In this document: positions 22,223-27,674 of the stretch, in pieces
Layout of the letters: each line of letters starts with the position of its first letter
Numbering within the stretch: position 1 is the stretch's first letter
Assembly: GCA_039805565.1 (NCBI GenBank)
Contig: JBDLTZ010000148.1
Span: 1-27,674 of the forward strand
DNA from: CALJIC01 sp039805565
GTDB lineage: Bacteria; Chloroflexota; Chloroflexia; Chloroflexales; Roseiflexaceae
Reading direction: 5' to 3'
DNA: 27,674 nucleotides
Notes under the pieces: generated by a model
Told to the model about the DNA's origin: nothing
The model's database searches: none
What the model saw: the letters and a program-made list of their open reading frames with translations, nothing else
Position numbers and translations under genes: made by a program

Positions 22223-24733
22223 ATGACCCAGCAGGGACGCCCGCCGAAGCCCGAAGTGATGAGCCCCGCCGGCTACTGGCCGCAGCTCAACGCCGCGATC
22301 GAGGCCGGCGCCGACGCCGTCTACTTTGGCCTGAAGCACTTCACCGCCCGCGCCAAGGTTGGCTTCGAGGTGGAGGAGCTGCCCGAGGTGATGCGGACGC
22401 TCCACCGGCGCGGGGTCAAGGGGTACGTGACGTTCAACACGCTGGTGTTCGACAGCGAGCTCCCCGAGGCCGCGCGAGCCCTGGCAGCGATCGCCGAGCA
22501 CGGCGCCGACGCGATCATCGTGCAGGACGTGGGCGTGGCCCGGCTCGCACGGCGCGTGGCCCCCGAGCTCGATGTGCACGGCTCCACCCAGATGTCGATC
22601 ACCTCGGCCGAGGGGGTCGAGCTGGCGCGGCGCCTGGGGGTGTCGCGCGTGGTGCTCGCGCGCGAGCTCTCGCTCGACGACATCCGCGCCATCCGCGCGC
22701 AGACCGATCTCGAGCTGGAGATGTTCGTCCACGGCGCGCTGTGCGTCTCGTACTCCGGCCAGTGCTTCTCCTCAGAGGCCTGGGGCGGTCGCAGCGCGAA
22801 CCGCGGTCAGTGCGCCCAGGCGTGCCGCCTGCCCTACCAGATGGTGGTGGATGGCCGGGTGCGGCCGCTCGGCGACGCGCGCTACCTGCTCTCGCCCGAG
22901 GACCTCTACGCGCTGCAGCAGATGCCCGAGATCGTGACGATTGGCGTCTCGGCGCTCAAGATCGAGGGGCGCTATAAGGACGCCGACTACGTGGCGCTCA
23001 CGACGCGCGCGTACCGCCAGGCGGTGGATGAGGCCTACGCCGGCCTGCCGCTCAGCATCGGCCCGGCCGACGAGCTGCGGCTGGAGCAGGTCTTCTCCCG
23101 CGGGCTCGGGGCGCACTTCGTCTCGGGCACGAACCACCAGGAGGTGGTGAAGGGGCGGTCGCCGCGCCACCGGGGCGTGCTGATGGGCCGCGTGGCGCGG
23201 GTGCTCCCCGGCGCGGTGCTGGTGGCCCCCGCCGAGGCCCACGCACTGGCGCCGCTCAAGCCCGGCGACGGCGTGGTGTTCGACGCGGCCGACTGGCGCA
23301 GCCCCGAGGAGCGCGAGGAGGGCGGCCGGCTGTACGAGGTGCTCCCAGCGCGCGGCGGCCAGCTCGAGCTGCGCTTCGGCTACGGCGCGCTCGACCAGGC
23401 GCGCATCCGCACCGGCGACCTGGTGTGGCGCACGCACGACCCTGAGCTGGACCGCGCCGCGCGGCCCTACACTGAGGCGCAGGCCCCGGTGCGCCGCCAG
23501 CCGCTTCGTGTGCGCGCCGTCGCTCACGAGGGTGAGCCGCTGGTGCTGGAGTGGTGGCTGGAGGCCCGGCCCGATCTGCGCGTGACGGTGCGCTCGCCGG
23601 AGCCCCTGCCCGCGGCGCAGCGCCAGGCGCTCAGCGCCGACTTCGCGCGCGAGCAGCTCGGGCGCCTGGGCGGCACGCCGTATGAGCTGGTGTGGTTGGA
23701 GCTGGACATAACTGGTCAGCCGTTCGCGCCGAGCTCGCTGCTGAACCAGCTGCGCCGTGAGGCGGTGGAGCGTCTGGTGGAGCTTCAGGCGGCCCCCCGG
23801 CCTGTCACCCCGGCTGACCCGGAGGCCGCGCTGGGCTCCCTGACGCCCCGTGCGCCTCGTACGGCAGAGGAGACGGGACGCAATGCGGCGCTGCACCTGC
23901 TGGTCCGGACTCCGGAGCAGCTCGAGGCGGCGCTGGAGGCACGCCCTGAGAGCATCACGCTCGACTACCTTGAGCTGTACGGGCTGCGGCCGGCGGTCGA
24001 GCGCGTGCAGGCTGCCGGCATCACCGCGCGTGTGGCGAGCCCGCGCGTGTTGAAGCCGAGCGAGCAGCGCGTGATCCGCTTCCTGCTGAAGCTGGGATGC
24101 CAGATCGTGGTGCGCTCGGGTGGTCTGCTCGAGGCGCTCCAGCACGAGGAGCACCCCGAGCTGATCGGCGACTTCAGCCTGAACGCAGCCAACGCGATCA
24201 CGGCTGAGACCCTGATGGGCTTGGGCCTGTCGCGTCTCACCCCCACGCACGATCTCAATGCGGCGCAGGTGGCGGAGCTGGCGCGCGGGATCGGGCCTGA
24301 GCGGGTCGAGGTGATCGCCTACCAGCACCTGCCGGTCTTTCACACCGAGCACTGTGTCTTCTGCCGCTTCCTCTCTTCGGGCACGAGCTTCAAGGACTGC
24401 GGCCACCCCTGTGAGACGCACCGCCTGGCCCTGCGCGACGAGCGCGGGCGCGAGCACCCGGTGATGGCGGACGTGGGCTGCCGCAACACGGTGTTTGGGG
24501 CGGAGGCGCAGGAGGCGAGCCGTCACCTGGCGCTGTGGCGCGCCGCGGGTATCCGGCACTACCGGCTGGAGTTCGTGCACGAGTCGGGCGCGGAGGTGGC
24601 GCAGGTGACGCGGGCCTTCGCCGACGCGCTGGCGGGCACAATTGCGCCGCAGGAGCTGACGCGCCGGCTGCAGCGCGCCGCGCCCCAGGGGGTGACGGAG
24701 GGAAGCCTGTTCGTGCCGCTGGTCGCGGTGTGA
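22223..24733 (+). CDS. U32 family peptidase / RNA hydroxylase-type protein (long form)
   Basis: 836 residues. The N-terminal U32 domain (KPEVMSPAGYWPQLNAAIEAGADAVYFG onward) carries the family signature EMFVHGALCVSYSGQCF ... NRGQCAQACRLPY (166-205), with Cys174, 181, 197 and 201. A long middle region (about 300-560) fits the inserted domain of long U32 proteins. The C-terminal domain repeats a U32-like half and has a second Cys set: HCVFCRFLSSG, DCGHPC and VGCRN (about C711, 714, 726, 730, 753). Family members of this kind in E. coli (RlhA, TrhP) hydroxylate rRNA or tRNA bases, while others are called collagenase-like peptidases. I favour RNA modification but cannot decide. Start ATG 22223 follows GAGAG; the frame extends to 22157, but that would precede the promoter. 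Apparently monocistronic. Confidence 0.88.
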   Translation: MTQQGRPPKPEVMSPAGYWPQLNAAIEAGADAVYFGLKHFTARAKVGFEVEELPEVMRTLHRRGVKGYVTFNTLVFDSELPEAARALAAIAEHGADAIIVQDVGVARLARRVAPELDVHGSTQMSITSAEGVELARRLGVSRVVLARELSLDDIRAIRAQTDLELEMFVHGALCVSYSGQCFSSEAWGGRSANRGQCAQACRLPYQMVVDGRVRPLGDARYLLSPEDLYALQQMPEIVTIGVSALKIEGRYKDADYVALTTRAYRQAVDEAYAGLPLSIGPADELRLEQVFSRGLGAHFVSGTNHQEVVKGRSPRHRGVLMGRVARVLPGAVLVAPAEAHALAPLKPGDGVVFDAADWRSPEEREEGGRLYEVLPARGGQLELRFGYGALDQARIRTGDLVWRTHDPELDRAARPYTEAQAPVRRQPLRVRAVAHEGEPLVLEWWLEARPDLRVTVRSPEPLPAAQRQALSADFAREQLGRLGGTPYELVWLELDITGQPFAPSSLLNQLRREAVERLVELQAAPRPVTPADPEAALGSLTPRAPRTAEETGRNAALHLLVRTPEQLEAALEARPESITLDYLELYGLRPAVERVQAAGITARVASPRVLKPSEQRVIRFLLKLGCQIVVRSGGLLEALQHEEHPELIGDFSLNAANAITAETLMGLGLSRLTPTHDLNAAQVAELARGIGPERVEVIAYQHLPVFHTEHCVFCRFLSSGTSFKDCGHPCETHRLALRDERGREHPVMADVGCRNTVFGAEAQEASRHLALWRAAGIRHYRLEFVHESGAEVAQVTRAFADALAGTIAPQELTRRLQRAAPQGVTEGSLFVPLVAV

Positions 24734-25254
24734 TGTGGGGCGACCACGCAGCGGTATACTGGGCGCTGCGCCCCGCACGCCGCCCGGAGGGGATGCTTAC
24801 CAGGCTGTATGGCGGGCGCTGGGCCCGCACCCCGCCCAGAGGGACCGGCCGCGGCCCCTCTGGACTCCCCCAGCGAGGGGCTTCGCCCCTTCGAACCCCA
24901 AAGAGGATCACTACTCACACCTGATATCGGGCGGCGCGATGACTGAGACCCCGCCCGCGAGGATCGGGAGCGCGCTCGAAGGTTTCGGTTGGCTGAATGA
25001 GATATTATCGCGTTTGGGGAAGTTGAACGAGAACATCTATCGCGTCACCGGGATGTCGCTTGAGTGCTGATCCCATTGCGGGGTAGGTTCGGAGGGGGCG
25101 TAAGCGCCCCTCTGACGGGGGGGAGCGCGAGGGGGGCCGGTGCCCCACGTCGCAGATACACACGTTGTTCAGGCAAAAACGTCGAGCAGCGCCCGCACGG
25201 GCGAACATTGCATTGTAAGGCGCGGACGCCGCGCCACTAGAACAGGAACACTGC
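24734..25254. other. 521-bp gap: hairpins, possible promoter, one tiny ORF
   Basis: Three consecutive stems follow the U32 gene: GCGGGC/GCCCGC (24812-24828), CCAGAGGG/CCCTCTGG (24836-24863) and AGGGGC-TTC-GCCCCT (24876-24890). A TATACT box (24755-24760) has no clear -35. A further stem GGGGCG-TAAG-CGCCCC lies at 25095-25110. Downstream, AGGAAC about 6 nt before 25255 serves as ribosome-binding site of the next gene. No T-tracts follow the stems. Confidence 0.6.
24939..25070 (+). CDS. Small hypothetical ORF (43 residues)
   Basis: ATG 24939 to TGA 25070. The peptide includes GFGWLNEILSRLGKLNEN, which has an amphipathic helical pattern with hydrophobic residues every three to four positions. 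Its DNA is less GC-rich than the hairpin regions on either side, as if constrained as coding. No strong ribosome-binding site (GGGCGGCG only) and no family I recognise. The longer same-frame reading from 24735 runs through the hairpins and is unlikely. Confidence 0.38.
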   Translation: MTETPPARIGSALEGFGWLNEILSRLGKLNENIYRVTGMSLEC

Positions 25255-27309
25255 ATGCTCCAGCGAACCGCGGTCCTCCTCGCCGCCCTCCTCGCCCTCG
25301 CCGCGTGCGCGCTGCCTGCGACGCCTGCGCCGACCGCTACGCTTGCTCCGAGAGCGGCGCCCACGAGCGCGGCCGCAGCGCCGACCGAGGCCCCGCCCGC
25401 GACGCCCGCCCCACAGGTCTCCGTCCAGGGCGGCCAGGGTGGTGTCGAGCTGATCACCGGCGAATTTAGCTACACCAACGACTTCGTCTTCACCTACTAC
25501 GTCGAGAACGCCGTGGCCCTGGTGGACATGCGCGGCTTCGTGACGCGTGACCGCGAGTACGAGATCCCGGTCGAGGGCCAGACGCTCGGCTTTATGGAGC
25601 TGGAGGCGGAGGCGCTCGGCGGCAGCTTCCGGGTGCAGCTCCCCGCGCGACCCACGGCCCCCGCCAGCGACGTTGACAACGACGGCGGCCAGGACGCGGG
25701 CGTGCAGGTCTTCGCCGTGAGCTGGTGGCCGAACCTCAGCGGCGGGCCCTACTCGGCGGGCGACGACAAGAGCCGCGGCTGGCCCAGCTACCTCGCCTCG
25801 GTCAGGACCGACACCGAGCGCGAGGACGAGGTTGTGGGCGGCAAGCTGGTGGTCTGGGCGCCTGACGATGCCCAGCAGTTCCCCACCGGCTTCGGCGCGG
25901 ATAACGCGCTCTTCACCGCCGACGACCCGGTAGGGCCGATCCCGGCTGGCTACTCGGTGGTGGACCTCGACGGGCAGCCGTTCGCGGTGAGCCAGCAGCC
26001 CGAGGAGCAGGTCACGCTCTACGAGCCGCAGGACGTGGCGGTGAAGGACTTCAGCGCGCTTCCGTACACCGAGGCGTTCGACCGGATGGTGGAGCAGCTC
26101 CGCAGGGAGTACGCCTTCAACGGCATCCCCGGCAAGCAGCCGGACTACGACGCGCTGGCGGCCGAGCTGCGCCCGCGCGTGGCCGAGGCCGAGCAGGCGC
26201 GTGACGCGCGGGCCTTCTACCTGGCGCTGAACGACTTTGTGCTAGCCTTCCCCGACGGCCACGTGGGTCTGAACGGCGGCGCGGCCGGGGATCAGGTGTT
26301 CGCCGAGCTGATCGGCGGGGGCTACGGCTTCGCGCTTCGCGAGCTGAGCGACGGCTCGTTCCTGGTGGTGTACGTGCTCGAGGGTGGCCCGGCGGCCGCA
26401 GCGGGCATGCAGGTCGGCGCGACGGTGACGGCGTTCGGCGGCGGGCCTATCGGCGAGGCTGTGGCGGCGGTGCGCCCGCCCAACACCTTCTCCACCGAGC
26501 ACGCGCGGCGCTACCAGCAGGCCCGCTACCTGCTGCGCGCCCAGCCCGGCGACAGCGCCGAGGTGACGTTCGCCAACCCCGGCGCGGCTCCGACAACCGC
26601 CACGCTCACCGCCGTCGAGGAGCGCGAGAGCTTCTCGGTCACCTCGGTCTACCGCGGCTTCGACTTCAACGCGCTGCCGGTGGAGTTCCGCCTGCTGGAG
26701 TCGGGCGTCGGCTACATCAAGGTGAACTCGAACTACGACGACCTGAACCTGCTCGTGCGTCTGTTCGAGCGCGCGCTGCGGACCTTCCAGGACAACCAGG
26801 CCCCTGGCGTGATTATCGATCTGCGACAGAACGGCGGCGGGCAGCCGCTTGGCCTGGCTGGCTACCTGACGGACCAGGAGATCCCGATGGGCCAGGACGA
26901 GGCGTTCAATGAGCAGACTGGCCGCTTCGAGCCGCGGGGCCTGGCGGTCAAGATCGAGCCGAATGAGGCGCAGTACCGGTTCGACAAGGTGGTGGTGCTC
27001 GTGGGGCTTGCCTGCTCCAGCGCCTGTGAGTTCGAGGCCTACGCCTTCAGTCAGGTCCCCGGCGCGGCTGTGGTCGGCCACTTCCCCACCAACGGCATCT
27101 TCGCGGATGTGGCGCGCGGGGACTACCGGCTGCCCGAGGGCATGTCAGCGCAGTTCTCCGCCAGCCGGACGGTGCTGGCCGACGGCTCGCTGCTGATCGA
27201 GGGGAAGGGCGTCGAGCCGACGACGCGCGTGCCGGTGACGGCCGAGAGTGTGCTGTCGCCCGAGGACGAGGAGCTGCGCGCGGCCGAGGAAGCGATCCTG
27301 GGGCAGTAG
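25255..27309 (+). CDS. S41 family peptidase, lipoprotein
   Basis: 684 residues. Signal peptide with lipobox LAAC, so Cys18 is the likely lipidated residue; a Pro/Ala/Thr-rich linker (about 19-55) follows, typical of surface-anchored lipoproteins. Residues about 60-260 form a beta-rich domain with DVDNDGGQD (139-147), similar to calcium-binding DxDxDG loops. A PDZ-like segment GYGFALREL ... GGPAAAAGMQVGATVTAFGG spans about 356-396. The S41 core has GVGYIKVNS, GVIIDLRQNGGG (518-529) and GLACSSACEFEAYA, where S589 aligns with the nucleophile of SASASE in tail-specific proteases. The Cys pair flanking it (C587, C591) is unusual. Start ATG 25255 follows AGGAAC. Substrate unknown; regulated turnover of envelope proteins is plausible. 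Confidence 0.87.
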   Translation: MLQRTAVLLAALLALAACALPATPAPTATLAPRAAPTSAAAAPTEAPPATPAPQVSVQGGQGGVELITGEFSYTNDFVFTYYVENAVALVDMRGFVTRDREYEIPVEGQTLGFMELEAEALGGSFRVQLPARPTAPASDVDNDGGQDAGVQVFAVSWWPNLSGGPYSAGDDKSRGWPSYLASVRTDTEREDEVVGGKLVVWAPDDAQQFPTGFGADNALFTADDPVGPIPAGYSVVDLDGQPFAVSQQPEEQVTLYEPQDVAVKDFSALPYTEAFDRMVEQLRREYAFNGIPGKQPDYDALAAELRPRVAEAEQARDARAFYLALNDFVLAFPDGHVGLNGGAAGDQVFAELIGGGYGFALRELSDGSFLVVYVLEGGPAAAAGMQVGATVTAFGGGPIGEAVAAVRPPNTFSTEHARRYQQARYLLRAQPGDSAEVTFANPGAAPTTATLTAVEERESFSVTSVYRGFDFNALPVEFRLLESGVGYIKVNSNYDDLNLLVRLFERALRTFQDNQAPGVIIDLRQNGGGQPLGLAGYLTDQEIPMGQDEAFNEQTGRFEPRGLAVKIEPNEAQYRFDKVVVLVGLACSSACEFEAYAFSQVPGAAVVGHFPTNGIFADVARGDYRLPEGMSAQFSASRTVLADGSLLIEGKGVEPTTRVPVTAESVLSPEDEELRAAEEAILGQ

Positions 27310-27313
27310 ATCT

Positions 27314-27455
27314 GTCTGGCGTTGGATCGCGGCGAGGTCATCGAATCGCGGTGCCAGACCTGTCGGGTGTAGCGTGGATCGTGGCGTCGTATCTGATCTG
27401 CCCCGCACCCGACCGGTCTGGCGTTGGCTTGCGGCGAGTCGTTGAATCGCGGGCT
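27314..27455. repeat. Direct and inverted repeats between convergent genes
   Basis: An imperfect direct repeat of about 40 nt occurs at 27314-27350 and 27418-27452 (both TCTGGCGTTGG ... GCGGCGAG ... GAATCGCGG). Between them an inverted pair, 27354-27370 and 27405-27421 (CCAGACC-n-GTCGGGTG, 15 of 17 positions matching), encloses a 34-nt loop. It lies between the S41 peptidase and the convergent membrane protein gene. It could serve as a transcription barrier or be a small repeated element. Confidence 0.7.
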
Positions 27456-27467
27456 AGTGTTGGATCG

Positions 27468-27674
27468 TCAGTGCAGGTAGTCGCTGACCTGCCGCGCCCA
27501 GTCAGCCAGGGCGTACCAGGCCAGGAAGAGTGCGGTGGCGAGCGCGAGCCAGCGGCCGGCTTTCCCGCGTCCCCGCCACGCCCCAAGCGCCACGCCCGCC
27601 CCGAGGCACAGGGCGGGGAAGAGGAACGGCTGCCAGCGCACGGCCTGGTCGCTTCCCAGCAGCGTCCCGAGCGA
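27468..27674 (-). CDS. Membrane protein, C-terminal fragment (partial at window edge)
   Basis: 68 codons are visible before the stop (TGA, 27468-27470); the start lies beyond the window. The reading AVRWQPFLFPALCLGAGVAL, then RWLALATALFLAWYALADW, gives two membrane helices, ending in a short soluble tail QVSDYLH. Codon use is as GC-rich as that of the neighbours. This pattern is common at the end of polytopic glycosyltransferase-like membrane proteins, but no family can be named from this fragment. Confidence 0.72.
   Translation of the reverse strand, partial: SLGTLLGSDQAVRWQPFLFPALCLGAGVALGAWRGRGKAGRWLALATALFLAWYALADWARQVSDYLH

Noticed and set aside
24755..24760. Promoter for the small ORF or the S41 gene
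   Set aside because: A TATACT box alone with no -35 and several hairpins downstream; too weak to list as a promoter.
22772..24778. Long minus-strand frame opposite the U32 gene
   Set aside because: No motifs and shadow composition; the plus strand has the U32 signature and conserved cysteines.

Overview
This is a GC-rich window (about 70% G+C by eye, except one visibly AT-richer gene near 17.5-17.9 kb) from a bacterial chromosome. I infer a member of the Chloroflexota, probably class Chloroflexia, from the mix of gene families, the long GT-C-like membrane proteins and the abundant short heptanucleotide arrays. No rRNA, tRNA or other taxonomic marker is present to confirm this. I see no phage, IS or CRISPR.

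Layout. (1) Positions 1-8049, plus strand: the 3' part of a PfaA-like type I polyketide/fatty-acid synthase (two ACPs, KR, DH), then a Sfp-type phosphopantetheinyl transferase, then a three-gene acyl-CoA carboxylase (carboxyltransferase, biotin carboxylase, biotin carrier). Together they look like a lipid-type PKS locus with its own carrier activation and extender-unit supply. (2) Positions 8083-22066, minus strand: one long leftward operon of nine genes read from a divergent promoter near 22.1 kb. In transcription order it encodes a large GT-C-like membrane protein, a DUF2079 membrane protein, a small S23-type four-helix-bundle protein, an ArnT-like glycosyltransferase with TPR-like repeats, a methyltransferase, a Wzx/MATE-type flippase, two GT4 glycosyltransferases and another multi-pass membrane protein. 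This is a cell-surface glycan or glycolipid assembly set, and it converges on the PKS locus with only 33 bp between them. (3) Positions 22223-27309, plus strand: a long U32 family protein (RNA hydroxylase/peptidase type), a roughly 500-bp gap with hairpins and one tiny candidate ORF, and an S41 peptidase lipoprotein. (4) Positions 27468-27674, minus strand: the C-terminus of a further membrane protein.

The most striking non-gene structure is a family of degenerate 7-nt tandem repeats (CACTCAG, CGTTCAG, AGACTCA, GGTCTTC and GGTCGTC types) scattered through the first 20 kb. Because 7 is not a multiple of 3, one orientation is open in all three frames and encodes the same 7-residue cycle. The other orientation, for the CAG-containing types, carries TGA in all three frames. 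The copies obey this: arrays inside genes lie in the open orientation, and at four gene ends the stop codon itself is a TGA inside a closed-orientation array. Other points of interest are Thr in place of the phosphopantetheine Ser in both ACPs, a biotin carboxylase with a rebuilt ATP loop, and the S23-type gene lying between inverted heptamer arrays.
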